Assembly: GCF_021698855.1 (NCBI RefSeq)
Contig: NZ_WWFA01000002.1
Coordinates: 180,799 to 244,798, forward strand
Length of the DNA: 64,000 nt
Direction of reading: 5' to 3'
Source: Lactobacillus sp. S2-2
Lineage (GTDB): Bacteria > Bacillota > Bacilli > Lactobacillales > Lactobacillaceae
Part shown: one piece after another, positions 1 through 8,327 of the stretch
How the letters are laid out: each line of letters opens with the position of its first letter
How positions within the stretch are numbered: the stretch's first letter is position 1
The notes under the pieces: model-generated
The model's database searches: none
What the model was told of the DNA's origin: nothing
The model's input: the letters and a program-made list of their open reading frames with translations, nothing else
Translations under genes and position numbers: made by a program

Positions 1-173
1 ATTGCCGTCGAAATATTATATTAAGTTATTTTGATGAACCAGAAATAACTCATAGTGAATTTTGTTGTGATATTAATTCAAATGAAGTTATTAATACTTT
101 TTTTAGAAAAGAGCAAGGTAAAATTAAATCAAAAGAATTAAACTGGAAAGAAATTATTGAAAAATTATTTTAA
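1..173 (+). CDS. recQ: ATP-dependent DNA helicase RecQ/RecS family, C-terminal fragment
   Basis: Only the last 56 codons are in the window, read in the frame starting at base 3. The peptide opens with CRRNIILSYF and has FCCD shortly after, matching the RecQ zinc-binding subdomain, in which a CRR...YF segment is followed by a pair of cysteines and Asp. RecQ-family proteins are 3'-5' DNA helicases in recombination and fork repair. The order recQ, LysM protein, cmk, rpsA, der matches that of Bacillus and lactobacilli, which supports the call. The gene is cut by the window edge, so nothing can be said about its helicase motors. It ends in TAA about 20 bases before a promoter for the next gene. 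Confidence 0.7.
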   Translation, partial: CRRNIILSYFDEPEITHSEFCCDINSNEVINTFFRKEQGKIKSKELNWKEIIEKLF

Positions 174-191
174 TTTAATAGATGATTATTA

Positions 192-220
192 TTCGATATT
201 GCAATAATCAATGTTACAAT
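192..220 (+). promoter_or_regulatory. Sigma-A type promoter for the LysM-protein gene
   Basis: TTCGAT (192-197) and TACAAT (215-220) are separated by exactly 17 bases and lie in the short gap between the recQ end and the LysM gene. The -10 is good and the -35 only fair. Seen by eye, not tested. Confidence 0.5.
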
Positions 221-257
221 ATAAAAGCTAGTTTATTTAATTATTGGAGGAAAAGCT

Positions 258-1001
258 ATGGCTGATAATAAAAATAAAGATTTTGATCATTCTTCTCCTT
301 GGGATCAAAATTCTGATTCAAAAAAACAAGATTCTGCTCCTTGGAATCAAAAATTTTCAAATGATTCTGATGATGATGGTAATTTATCAAGAACAAAGGT
401 TAGAAAAGATAAAAAAAGAAATAGTTTAATTACTAAAATACTTATTGCAATAATCGCAATAATTGCCGTTGTTTCGATTGGAATTGGAGTTGCAAAACAA
501 GGTTCTGTTGGTGATAATGATAATAGTTCAATTATTTCTAGCTCCAGTGATTCTGATAAATCTTCTTCAGATGAATCAAGTAAATCTTCAAGTGATAATG
601 ATGAATCAAGTAAATCACAATCCGAAGATCAAGATGATGATTCTGATGATACTTCAGTATCTAATAGTTATTCATCTAATAATGATAGTACTAATAATGA
701 TAGTTCATCAGATAATCTTGCAAGTTCAAGAAATTCATATCGTCAAAGTGAAGAACATAATAGTACTGAAACATCAAAAACAACCCCTTCTTCACAAAGT
801 GATGTTAATAAAAACAAATCTGAAACTAATACTTCAAATAATTCACAAGGTAGTAGTTCTCAATATGTTCAAGTTCAACAAGGACAAGGACTATATCGTG
901 TGGCAAAAAATGCAGGTATTACACAGCAACAATTATTAGATTTGAATGGATTAACTTCTGCTAGTCAGTTGTATCCAGGACAAAAATTAAGAATTAAATA
1001 G
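258..1001 (+). CDS. Membrane-anchored LysM-domain protein (YpbE-like)
   Basis: A 247-aa protein. Residues 1-54 are charged and cytoplasmic, about 55-77 form one hydrophobic membrane segment (ILIAIIAIIAVVSIGIGV), about 80-200 are a low-complexity linker of Ser, Asp, Asn and Lys, and about 202-247 form a LysM domain that includes GLYRVAKNAGIT and LYPGQKLRIK. LysM binds peptidoglycan or chitin-like glycans, so the protein probably tethers the membrane to the wall with its C-terminus outside. Position between recQ and cmk matches ypbE in Bacillus. Start is ATG 258 with GGAGG at 246-250. The N-terminus carries a near-repeat, SPWDQNSDSKKQDSAPWNQ. No enzymatic domain is visible; the function is unknown beyond wall binding. 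Confidence 0.8.
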   Translation: MADNKNKDFDHSSPWDQNSDSKKQDSAPWNQKFSNDSDDDGNLSRTKVRKDKKRNSLITKILIAIIAIIAVVSIGIGVAKQGSVGDNDNSSIISSSSDSDKSSSDESSKSSSDNDESSKSQSEDQDDDSDDTSVSNSYSSNNDSTNNDSSSDNLASSRNSYRQSEEHNSTETSKTTPSSQSDVNKNKSETNTSNNSQGSSSQYVQVQQGQGLYRVAKNAGITQQQLLDLNGLTSASQLYPGQKLRIK

Positions 1002-1016
1002 TAAAGAGGTTATTTA

Positions 1017-1691
1017 ATGAATAGTCAAGGAATTCAAGTTGCAATTGACGGTCCTGCTTCTGCTGGTAAAAGTACGGTTGCAAAGTTAGTTGCTAAAGAA
1101 TTTGAGTATATTTATGTTGATACAGGTGCAATGTATCGTGCAGTAACATTAGCAGTCTTAGAAAATTCAATATCTTTGAATAATGAAGAAGAAATTACAA
1201 AATTAGTTTCTGATTTAAAAATTGATTTTGCTCCAGGCAATCCGGTACAAAAAGTATTTTTAAATAATAAAGAAGTAACTAATGAAATTAGATCTAATGA
1301 AGTTAATAATAATGTTTCATTGATTGCTTCATATGAAGGAGTCAGAAAAGAATTGGTTAAGCAACAACAAATGATTGCTAATTCATCTTCGGTAGTGATG
1401 GATGGAAGAGATATTGGTACAACAGTTTTGCCTAATGCTGATTTAAAAATATTTTTGATTGCAAGTGTTGAACAAAGAGCTGAAAGAAGATATAAGGAAA
1501 ATCAAGAAAATGGGATTGATATTTCATTTGATGATTTGAAGAAATCAATTTCCAATCGTGATTATAAAGATACACATCGCGATATATCACCATTAAGAAA
1601 AGCTAAAGATGCATATGAAATTGATTCAACTTCTAAGGGTGTTTCTGAAGTTGTTGATGAAATCTCAAGTTTAATAAAACAAAAAATTTAA
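1017..1691 (+). CDS. cmk: Cytidylate kinase
   Basis: A 224-aa protein of the usual length for (d)CMP kinase, which phosphorylates CMP and dCMP from ATP in the cytoplasm. The P-loop GPASAGKST lies at residues 12-20, followed by the typical VDTGAMYRAVT segment (about 34-44) that binds the nucleotide monophosphate. MDGRDIGTTVLPNAD and the arginine-rich NRDYKDTHRDISPL lid region are also clear. Start ATG 1017 has AGAGG just upstream and lies 15 bases after the LysM gene stop, so the two are probably co-transcribed. cmk followed by rpsA is one of the most conserved gene pairs in bacteria. Confidence 0.97.
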   Translation: MNSQGIQVAIDGPASAGKSTVAKLVAKEFEYIYVDTGAMYRAVTLAVLENSISLNNEEEITKLVSDLKIDFAPGNPVQKVFLNNKEVTNEIRSNEVNNNVSLIASYEGVRKELVKQQQMIANSSSVVMDGRDIGTTVLPNADLKIFLIASVEQRAERRYKENQENGIDISFDDLKKSISNRDYKDTHRDISPLRKAKDAYEIDSTSKGVSEVVDEISSLIKQKI

Positions 1692-1709
1692 AGATGGATA
1701 TAATAAATA

Positions 1710-1738
1710 TTGAATTTATTATTGCGATAAGATAGAAT
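1710..1738 (+). promoter_or_regulatory. Sigma-A type promoter for rpsA
   Basis: TTGAAT (1710-1715) and TAGAAT (1733-1738) with a 17-base spacer lie between cmk and rpsA. This implies rpsA has its own promoter in addition to any read-through from cmk. Confidence 0.55.
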
Positions 1739-1771
1739 ATTATTAGAGTTGTCGCAAGGAGGAAATGTTTG

Positions 1772-2968
1772 ATGAGTGAAAATACTAACACAAACAAAGA
1801 TTTATTGGATGCATTAGAAAGTGTTCAAGAAGTAAACATAGGTGATGTTGTTGATGCTGAAATTTTAGCTATTGATGACGCACAATTAATTGTAGGAATT
1901 CAAGGTGCTGGAGTTGAAGGTGTAATTCCAAGAAAAGAAATTTCTACAGAAAAAGAAAGTAATCCAACAGATAAATTTAACGTTGGAGATGTAGTTAAAG
2001 CTGTTGTAGCAGCAAAAATTGGTGATGATAAAGAAAATGGAAGTTATTTATTATCAATTCGTCGATTAGAAGCTCGTAAAATTTGGAATGAATTAAAAGA
2101 AAAAAGTGATAATGGTGAAAACATTAATGTAACTGTTTCAAGAACAGTTAAAGGTGGACTAATTGTTAACGCTGAAGGTGTTAGAGGATTTATTCCTGCA
2201 TCAATGATTACTAATCGCTTTGTAGATGATTTAAATCAATACAAAGGTCAAGAATTAGAAACTAAAATTATTGAAATTGTACCTGAAGAAAATCGTTTAA
2301 TTCTTTCTCATAGAGAAATTGTTGAAGCTAATAAAGAAGAAGCAAGAGAAAAAGTAATGGGTAACTTAAATGTTGGAGACGTAGTCGAAGGTAAAGTTGC
2401 AAGAATTACTAACTTTGGTGCTTTTGTTGATTTAGGTGGAATTGATGGACTTGTTCATGTTTCAGAAATTTCTTATGAACGAGTAACTAAACCATCAGAT
2501 GTATTAAAATCAGGTGAAAATGTTAAGGTGAAGGTTTTAGCTATTGATTCTGAAAAAGATCGTATTTCATTATCAATTAAACAAACACAACCCGGACCAT
2601 GGGACGATATTGAACAAAAAGCTGCTCAAGGTACTGTATTAGATGGTAAAGTTAAGCGTCTAGTTGATTTTGGTGCTTTTGTTGAAGTATTCCCTGGCGT
2701 TGAAGGATTAGTTCATATTTCACAAATTTCACATGATCATATTGATAAACCATCAGATGTATTAAAATCAGGTGAAGATGTTAAAGTTAAGGTTCTTGAA
2801 GTTCAACCAGAAAATCATCGTTTAGCATTATCAATTAAAGCTTTAAAAGAAGCTCCTAAATCAGATAATGATAATTTAAGCAATGATGTAGATGATAATT
2901 CAACCGATGATGCTCCTGAAAGTGAAAGTGGTTTTACTTTAAGTGATATCGTTGAAGATGATAAGTAA
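1772..2968 (+). CDS. rpsA: S1 RNA-binding domain protein, ribosomal protein S1 homologue
   Basis: A 398-aa protein made of four S1 (OB-fold) domains at about residues 18-85, 100-170, 190-262 and 275-348. The last two are the most canonical: VGDVVEGKVARITNFGAFVD and the second copy with VKRLVDFGAFVEV, each followed by GLVHISQIS-type signatures. It is the short four-domain form found in Firmicutes, shorter than the six-domain protein of E. coli. It should bind mRNA and assist translation, though Firmicutes S1 is less tightly ribosome-bound. I choose ATG 1772 because AAGGAGG (1757-1763) is ideally spaced; an in-frame TTG at 1769 is closer than needed. The C-terminal 40 residues are acidic and disordered. 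Confidence 0.9.
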   Translation: MSENTNTNKDLLDALESVQEVNIGDVVDAEILAIDDAQLIVGIQGAGVEGVIPRKEISTEKESNPTDKFNVGDVVKAVVAAKIGDDKENGSYLLSIRRLEARKIWNELKEKSDNGENINVTVSRTVKGGLIVNAEGVRGFIPASMITNRFVDDLNQYKGQELETKIIEIVPEENRLILSHREIVEANKEEAREKVMGNLNVGDVVEGKVARITNFGAFVDLGGIDGLVHVSEISYERVTKPSDVLKSGENVKVKVLAIDSEKDRISLSIKQTQPGPWDDIEQKAAQGTVLDGKVKRLVDFGAFVEVFPGVEGLVHISQISHDHIDKPSDVLKSGEDVKVKVLEVQPENHRLALSIKALKEAPKSDNDNLSNDVDDNSTDDAPESESGFTLSDIVEDDK

Positions 2969-2970
2969 TT

Positions 2971-3018
2971 AAAAAATTTATCCCTCATGTGCAATTTGTA
3001 TGTGAAGGATATTTTTTT
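2971..3018 (+). terminator. Probable rho-independent terminator after rpsA
   Basis: TATCCCTCA (2979-2987) pairs with TGAAGGATA (3003-3011) with one mismatch, flanked by an A run upstream and seven T downstream. The loop is 15 bases, so it is weaker than the other terminators in the window. Confidence 0.5.
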
Positions 3019-3040
3019 GTTAAAAAAGGAGGGATTCTTA

Positions 3041-4348
3041 ATGGAATTACCTACAGTAGCTATAGTTGGAAGACCAAATGTTGGTAAATCAACTATTTTT
3101 AACCGAATCGCGGGAGAAAGAATATCAATTGTTGAAGATACGCCTGGTGTAACTAGAGATAGAATTTATACTAAAGGTGAATGGTTAGATTATGAATTTA
3201 ATTTGATTGATACTGGTGGAATCGAAATTTCTAATGAGCCATTTGTAGAACAAATTAAAGCACAAGCTGAAATTGCAATTGAAGAAGCTGATGTCATAAT
3301 ATTCATGGTTAATGGTAAACAAGGAATGACTGATGATGATGAATTGGTTTCGAGAATTCTTCATCGATCAAATAAACCGATTGTTTTAGCGGTTAACAAG
3401 GTAGATAATTTTGAAAGTAGAAATGATATTTATGACTTTTATACTTTAGGAATTGGCGATCCATATCCAATCTCTGGAGCTCATGGAATTGGATTAGGTG
3501 ATTTATTAGATGAAGTAGTAAAACAATTTCCTGATCGTTCTAATCAAGTTGAAGATGATAGTATAAAATTTAGTCTAATTGGAAGACCGAATGTTGGTAA
3601 ATCTTCTTTGGTAAATTCTATTTTAGGTGAAAATCGAGTAATTGTTTCAGATGTTGCTGGTACAACAAGAGATTCTATTAACACAAAATTCGTTAATAAT
3701 AATCAAAAGTATACAATCATTGATACTGCGGGAATGCGTAAACGTGGTCGTGTATACGAAAATACCGAAAGATATAGTGTTATGAGAGCAATGAAAGCAA
3801 TTGAAGGAAGTGATGTTTCTTTAATTGTTATTAATGCTGAAGAAGGCGTAAGAGAGCAAGATAAGAAAATTGCCGGATATGCTCATGAAGCTGGAATAGG
3901 TGTAATTATTGTTGTTAATAAATGGGATACTTTGAAAAAAAATAATCATTCTCAACATGATTTTGAAATATTTATTAGAGAACAATTTCAATATTTGTCA
4001 TATGCCCCAATTATTTTTGTATCAGCTTTAACTAAACAAAGATTAGCCAAGTTACCTGATATGATTAATAAGGTATATGAAAACCATGAGAAGAGAATTC
4101 AGTCTTCTGCATTAAATGATGTAATAATGGATTCAATTGCAATGAATCCTACACCAACTATTAATAGTAAAAGACTTAGAATTTATTATGCAACACAAAT
4201 TAAGGCAGCTCCTCCAACATTTGTAGTTTTTGTGAATGATGTTGAATTAATGCATTTTTCATATGAAAGATATTTAGAAAATCAAATAAGAAAAAATTTC
4301 GATTTTGAGGGAACCCCAATTAAAATAATTGCAAGAAAAAGAAAGTAG
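3041..4348 (+). CDS. der: Ribosome biogenesis GTPase Der (EngA)
   Basis: A 435-aa protein with two tandem GTPase domains and a KH-like C-terminal domain, the diagnostic Der layout. GRPNVGKS occurs near residue 9 and again near residue 183; DTPGVTRD and [10 protein letters not shown] are the G3 regions, and NKVD and NKWD are the G4 motifs. Der acts in late assembly of the 50S subunit. I set the start at ATG 3041 because of the AAGGAGGG at about 3027-3033; a longer frame reaching 2987 would add an unconserved leader that overlaps a likely terminator. Its length then equals that of other Der proteins. Confidence 0.97.
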   Translation: MELPTVAIVGRPNVGKSTIFNRIAGERISIVEDTPGVTRDRIYTKGEWLDYEFNLIDTGGIEISNEPFVEQIKAQAEIAIEEADVIIFMVNGKQGMTDDDELVSRILHRSNKPIVLAVNKVDNFESRNDIYDFYTLGIGDPYPISGAHGIGLGDLLDEVVKQFPDRSNQVEDDSIKFSLIGRPNVGKSSLVNSILGENRVIVSDVAGTTRDSINTKFVNNNQKYTIIDTAGMRKRGRVYENTERYSVMRAMKAIEGSDVSLIVINAEEGVREQDKKIAGYAHEAGIGVIIVVNKWDTLKKNNHSQHDFEIFIREQFQYLSYAPIIFVSALTKQRLAKLPDMINKVYENHEKRIQSSALNDVIMDSIAMNPTPTINSKRLRIYYATQIKAAPPTFVVFVNDVELMHFSYERYLENQIRKNFDFEGTPIKIIARKRK

Positions 4349-4412
4349 AATTAATAAAAATTAAAATAAATATTTTTTTTAATATTTTTATTTAAAATAC
4401 GTTTTCAAATCA

Positions 4413-4441
4413 TTGCAATGACAACGTTCTTATGCTATCTT
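4413..4441 (+). promoter_or_regulatory. Sigma-A type promoter for hup
   Basis: TTGCAA (4413-4418) and TATCTT (4436-4441) are 17 bases apart. Transcription would start near 4448, immediately before the first of three leader hairpins, which supports the assignment. Confidence 0.5.
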
Positions 4442-4449
4442 TGTAGAAG

Positions 4450-4524
4450 AAATGAAGTTATTCATTTTTAAGAAGTTAAATTTTAGTAATTTAACTAAAA
4501 TGATGTTTTACATACAAACATCAT
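4450..4524 (+). promoter_or_regulatory. Three consecutive hairpins in the hup 5' leader
   Basis: Three perfect inverted repeats follow each other in the predicted leader. AAATGAA pairs with TTCATTT (4450-4467, 4-base loop). AGTTAAATT pairs with AATTTAACT (4474-4496, 5-base loop). ATGATGTTT pairs with AAACATCAT (4500-4524, 7-base loop), ending five bases before AGGAGGTGA. None is followed by a T run, so they are not terminators. They may stabilise the abundant HU mRNA or modulate access to the ribosome binding site. Confidence 0.5.
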
Positions 4525-4543
4525 CTTCCAGGAGGTGAATAGA

Positions 4544-4819
4544 ATGGCCAACAAAGCAGAATTAGTTGAAGATGTAGCAAAAGCTACTGGTTTAACTAAA
4601 AAAGATGCTACTTCAGCATTAGACGCTGTTTTCAATTCAATTGAAAACAAATTAGCTAATGGTGAAAAAGTACAATTAATTGGTTTTGGTAACTTTGAAA
4701 TTCGTGAACGTGCAGCCCGTAAAGGTCGTAACCCACAAACAGGTGCAGAAATTCAAATTCCTGCATCAAAAGTACCTGCATTTAAACCAGGTAAAGCATT
4801 AAAAGATGCTGTTAAATAA
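4544..4819 (+). CDS. hup: DNA-binding protein HU
   Basis: A 91-aa histone-like protein, exactly the usual HU length. It begins MANKAELV and contains the hallmark [18 protein letters not shown] and [15 protein letters not shown] segments, which form the DNA-embracing beta arms and the C-terminal helix. HU bends and compacts DNA non-specifically as a dimer. ATG 4544 is chosen over a GTG at 4535, which lies inside the ribosome binding site AGGAGGTGA. Its codon use is noticeably more biased than that of its neighbours, as expected for a highly expressed gene. It is monocistronic, with its own promoter, leader and terminator. Confidence 0.97.
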   Translation: MANKAELVEDVAKATGLTKKDATSALDAVFNSIENKLANGEKVQLIGFGNFEIRERAARKGRNPQTGAEIQIPASKVPAFKPGKALKDAVK

Positions 4820-4831
4820 TTATTATTTAAC

Positions 4832-4863
4832 AAAAATCAGCACAATAATGTGCTGATTTTTTT
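4832..4863 (+). terminator. Rho-independent terminator of hup
   Basis: Perfect stem TCAGCACA (4837-4844) with TGTGCTGA (4849-4856), loop ATAA, extended by an A run on the left and a run of seven T on the right. Confidence 0.9.
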
Positions 4864-4884
4864 ATTAAGAGGAGGTTAATTATT

Positions 4885-6147
4885 ATGACATTTTCCGAAG
4901 AAGCATTAGAGAATATTCAAGACGGAAAAATGGATGACTTCAATAAAAATTTAATTAAAGCAAAAGAAAATGATTCTGATGAAATTTTATATTCATTAGC
5001 TGAAGAACTTTATACTTTGGGGTTCTTAGATGAATCAATTCAAGTTTATCAACAGTTATTGGAAAAATATCCAGATGAAGATCAAATAAAAACTGAAATT
5101 GCTGATATTTATATCTCTCAAGATAAAAATGATGAAGCATTAAACTATTTGAGTCAGATAGAGAAAAGCTCGCCTAATTATGTGAATGCACTAATGGTTG
5201 AAGCGGACTTATATCAAACTCAAGAATTAACAGATGTTAGTGAGCAAAAATTATTAGAAGCTGAAAAAATTATGCCTGATGAAGATATAATTAAGTTTGC
5301 ATTAGGTGAATTATATTTTTCAATTGGAAGATATGAAGATTCTGTAAACATTTATTTAAATATTATAAAACATGGAACATTAGAAATATCATCAGTTAAT
5401 TTAGTTGAAAGATTAGGAGTTTCTTATGCTAATTTAGGTAAATTTGAGCAGGCGATTGGTTATTTAGAACAAATTAAACCAATTGACATGAATTCTGATG
5501 TTAAATTTGAAACTGGTTTTACTTATTTACAGTTAAATAGGACTAATGATGCTATAAAAATGTTTAGTGATTTAAAAGATGAAGATCCACAATATGCTAC
5601 AACATATCCATATTTAAGTGATGCTTTAAAAGCTAATAATCAAATTGAAGAAGCATTTAAAGTTATTCAAGAAGGATTAGGCGTAGATAAATATAATGTA
5701 AATATGTATTTGAAAGCTTATAATTTAGCAATTTTACTTGAAGATTATGATAATGCTGAGAATTACTTAAAAGAAGGTAATGTAATTGATCCTGATAATA
5801 TTACAGTAATTGTTAATTTATCTAATCTTTATTTACAAAAAGAACAATATGAAGAAAATATTAAATTTTTAGCTAATTATTTAGAAACTGATGATATGGA
5901 TCCACAAGTTTATTGGAATTTAGCAATTTCATATTATCATTTAGAAAAATTTGAAGATGCTAAAAAATATTTTGATGAATCAATTGGGTACTTTAAGAAT
6001 AATTCAGAATTTTTAAAGCAAGCAATTATGTTTTATCGAGAATATGGAGATATATCTACTACAATTCAGTTATTAAAAGAATATCTAAAAATTGTACCTT
6101 CTGATGAAGAAATGACATTCATGCTTGAAGATTTAGAAGAATATTAA
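4885..6147 (+). CDS. Tetratricopeptide repeat protein (YpiA-like)
   Basis: A 420-aa protein with no signal peptide or membrane segment, built almost wholly of TPR units. Clear repeats include SLAEELYTLGFLDESIQVYQ, FALGELYFSIGRYEDSVNIY, LGVSYANLGKFEQAIGYL and NLAISYYHLEKFEDAKKYF. TPR superhelices are protein-interaction scaffolds; no catalytic motif is seen. Location right after hup resembles ypiA of Bacillus, a large TPR protein of unclear role. It starts at ATG 4885 with AGAGGAGG at 4868-4875. The protein is acidic, rich in Asp and Glu. Confidence 0.85.
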   Translation: MTFSEEALENIQDGKMDDFNKNLIKAKENDSDEILYSLAEELYTLGFLDESIQVYQQLLEKYPDEDQIKTEIADIYISQDKNDEALNYLSQIEKSSPNYVNALMVEADLYQTQELTDVSEQKLLEAEKIMPDEDIIKFALGELYFSIGRYEDSVNIYLNIIKHGTLEISSVNLVERLGVSYANLGKFEQAIGYLEQIKPIDMNSDVKFETGFTYLQLNRTNDAIKMFSDLKDEDPQYATTYPYLSDALKANNQIEEAFKVIQEGLGVDKYNVNMYLKAYNLAILLEDYDNAENYLKEGNVIDPDNITVIVNLSNLYLQKEQYEENIKFLANYLETDDMDPQVYWNLAISYYHLEKFEDAKKYFDESIGYFKNNSEFLKQAIMFYREYGDISTTIQLLKEYLKIVPSDEEMTFMLEDLEEY

Positions 6148-6176
6148 AAAGCACATGATTTAAGCATGTGCTTTTT
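6146..6176. terminator. Bidirectional rho-independent terminator between the TPR gene and the recombinase-like gene
   Basis: A 12-bp perfect stem, AAAAAGCACATG (6146-6157) with CATGTGCTTTTT (6165-6176), and a 7-base loop. A and T runs on both sides let it serve the two convergent genes. Confidence 0.9.
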
Positions 6177-6993
6177 ATTTTGGAATTAAATTTCGATAAT
6201 ATTTAATTGATGCAGGATCTAAATTTAATCGAGTACTTAGTTCATTATTAGATAAATTATGATTTTTTTCTATAAAATAAACAACAAAAGACTGATACAA
6301 ATTATTAGGTGAAAGATTAATATCTAGAATGGTTTGATCATTTTTGAGATATTTATGAAGTCCAGGAAGAGTTAAATGAATATCATTTGAGAATCTTTGT
6401 TTTAAAAATAAATCTTTTGAATTCATTCTGTTTTGAATTGGCTCAATAAAATCATCATATTCTTTTTTGAAATAGTTTAATTTAGCTTGATTTGTTTGTG
6501 GGATTATTTTATAAAAATTAGGCATTAAAAATTCACTTGGTTTATAGCCTTCACTAATTAAAAATAAAGTCATTTTAGTATAAGGATGTAATTTTTCATT
6601 TTGTAAAATTTCATTTAGTGAAAGTAACCATTTGATTGAAATAGATGAATTTAATTTTTTATCCTTACCTTTAATATTCAAAGTTGGATAGTTAGGATTT
6701 ATCTTATTTTGAAATAAATATTTAAAATAAACGTTTATTTGTGACAATATTTTATTATAAGTATTGTTATTTATTTCTCGTTTTTTTAATAGCATTGATA
6801 AATAGTCTTCGATATCACGATCAAAAATATTTTCTGTACTTTGGTTTTTACTGAATGAATCGTTAAAATTAATTAAGTAATTAAATAAATCAATTAATGT
6901 TTTATCGTATTCGTTAATTGTAATTTTTGACAATTCTCGTTTTTGTAAATAGACTTTAAATCTATTTTGGTAAGGATATTTATTTTTTGACAT
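6175..6993 (-). CDS. Tyrosine recombinase-like protein with a degenerate active site
   Basis: A 272-aa protein with a SAM-like core-binding N-terminus (about 1-100, with SKITINEYDKTLIDLFNYL) and a C-terminal region that can be aligned with XerC of this window. The family's catalytic residues are mostly gone: the first Arg is Lys151 (GYKPSE for GLRLSE), HxxR reads as Asn230..Tyr233, and the next His is Leu. The nucleophile position is still Tyr265. It is therefore probably a DNA-binding relative without normal recombinase activity. It starts at ATG 6993 with CTGGAG upstream and is the only - strand gene in the first 18 kb. It is divergent from cca and convergent with the TPR gene. Confidence 0.65.
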   Translation of the reverse strand: MSKNKYPYQNRFKVYLQKRELSKITINEYDKTLIDLFNYLINFNDSFSKNQSTENIFDRDIEDYLSMLLKKREINNNTYNKILSQINVYFKYLFQNKINPNYPTLNIKGKDKKLNSSISIKWLLSLNEILQNEKLHPYTKMTLFLISEGYKPSEFLMPNFYKIIPQTNQAKLNYFKKEYDDFIEPIQNRMNSKDLFLKQRFSNDIHLTLPGLHKYLKNDQTILDINLSPNNLYQSFVVYFIEKNHNLSNNELSTRLNLDPASIKYYRNLIPK

Positions 6994-7106
6994 TTTTAAC
7001 TCCAGAGTATTTAGTTACTTTAACTTGATTATATCAAATTATTTCAGCAAATAAAGTTGTTTTTTGATAAGATTAAATGAGTAATGAAATTTAAGGTGGC
7101 TTTAAA

Positions 7107-8315
7107 ATGAAAATTAATAATATTCCAGAAGAATTTATACAAGCAATTCCAATTTTGGAAAAAATTGAAGATAATAACTATGAAGCTTATTTTGTCGGTG
7201 GAAGTGTGAGAGACACAATCTTAAATCTTCCAATTCATGATGTAGATATAGCTAGTAGTGCTTATCCTGAAGAGATAAAAGCCATTTTTAATAAAACAGT
7301 TGATACAGGAATTCAACATGGAACAGTTATGGTGTTAGATCATGGAAGTGGATATGAAATAACTACTTTTCGAACAGAATCAGGCTATCAAGATTATAGA
7401 AGACCAGATCATGTTGAATTTGTTAGATCTTTAAAAGATGATATTAAAAGAAGAGATTTTACAATTAATGCTTTAGCAATGGATAAAAATGGTGAAATTA
7501 TTGATTTTTATGAAGGAATTGATGATTTAAAAAATCAATTAATTAAAGCTGTTGGTGATGCTAATCAACGATTTAATGAAGATGCATTAAGAATGATGAG
7601 AGCAATTCGTTTTTCTAGTAAATTGGATTTCTCGATTGAATCAAAAACTTTTGCGGCAATTAATGAACATAGTGAGTTATTGCAAAAAATAGCAGTGGAA
7701 AGAATTAATGTTGAATTTATTAAAATGATGTTAGGATTAAAACCATCTAAAGGAATATTAAACTTGATTGATTCTAATTTAATTAAATTTACACCATTTT
7801 TTAATAGTTATATTAATAAATTAAAAAAATTAAGTAGTGAAAAAATAGATGATAATATTATTCAATCAGAAATTCAGGTATGGAGTTTATTAAGTTATTA
7901 TTTAAATTTAGATAACAAAGAAGAACACAAAATGCTTAAAAGTTACAAATGTTCAAATAAAATGATTAATGATGTAGTTTTATCAACTAATGTTGTTCGA
8001 AAAATTATTTTAAATAGTTTATCTAATCAAGATGTCTATAATGCTGGATTAGATTTAACACTTCAAGCAAATCAAATCACTAAAATTTTTAATGAAAATT
8101 TATCTGAAAATTATATTAAAACATTATATGATGATTTACAGATCAAACAAAAGAGTGATTTAAAAATTGATGGGAAAGATTTAATATATTTGGGAATTCA
8201 TCCCGGACCAAAAATTGGATCATTGATTAGTGATATTGAATTAAAAGTTATAAATAATGAATTAACAAATACGTTTGATGATTTAATTAATTATGTTAAA
8301 AATAATTTTGTTTAA
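7107..8315 (+). CDS. cca: CCA-adding tRNA nucleotidyltransferase
   Basis: A 402-aa class II nucleotidyltransferase that adds or repairs the 3'-CCA of tRNAs. The signature GGSVRD is at residues 31-36, and the catalytic carboxylates are in HDVDIAS (Asp45 and Asp47). RRDFTINALAMD and EDALRMMRAIRFSSKL mark the neck region that binds nucleotides. Length is typical for Gram-positive enzymes. It starts at ATG 7107 behind AAGGTGG. An ABC-F gene follows after 12 bases, so the two probably form an operon; this pairing is common in lactobacilli. Confidence 0.95.
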   Translation: MKINNIPEEFIQAIPILEKIEDNNYEAYFVGGSVRDTILNLPIHDVDIASSAYPEEIKAIFNKTVDTGIQHGTVMVLDHGSGYEITTFRTESGYQDYRRPDHVEFVRSLKDDIKRRDFTINALAMDKNGEIIDFYEGIDDLKNQLIKAVGDANQRFNEDALRMMRAIRFSSKLDFSIESKTFAAINEHSELLQKIAVERINVEFIKMMLGLKPSKGILNLIDSNLIKFTPFFNSYINKLKKLSSEKIDDNIIQSEIQVWSLLSYYLNLDNKEEHKMLKSYKCSNKMINDVVLSTNVVRKIILNSLSNQDVYNAGLDLTLQANQITKIFNENLSENYIKTLYDDLQIKQKSDLKIDGKDLIYLGIHPGPKIGSLISDIELKVINNELTNTFDDLINYVKNNFV

Positions 8316-8327
8316 AAAGGAGCTAAA

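Noticed and set aside
463..939. A 158-codon open frame inside the LysM gene
   Set aside because: It is the +1-type shadow of the low-complexity Ser/Asp linker, rich in Ile, Leu and Met with no ribosome binding site; the LysM frame has a clear domain.
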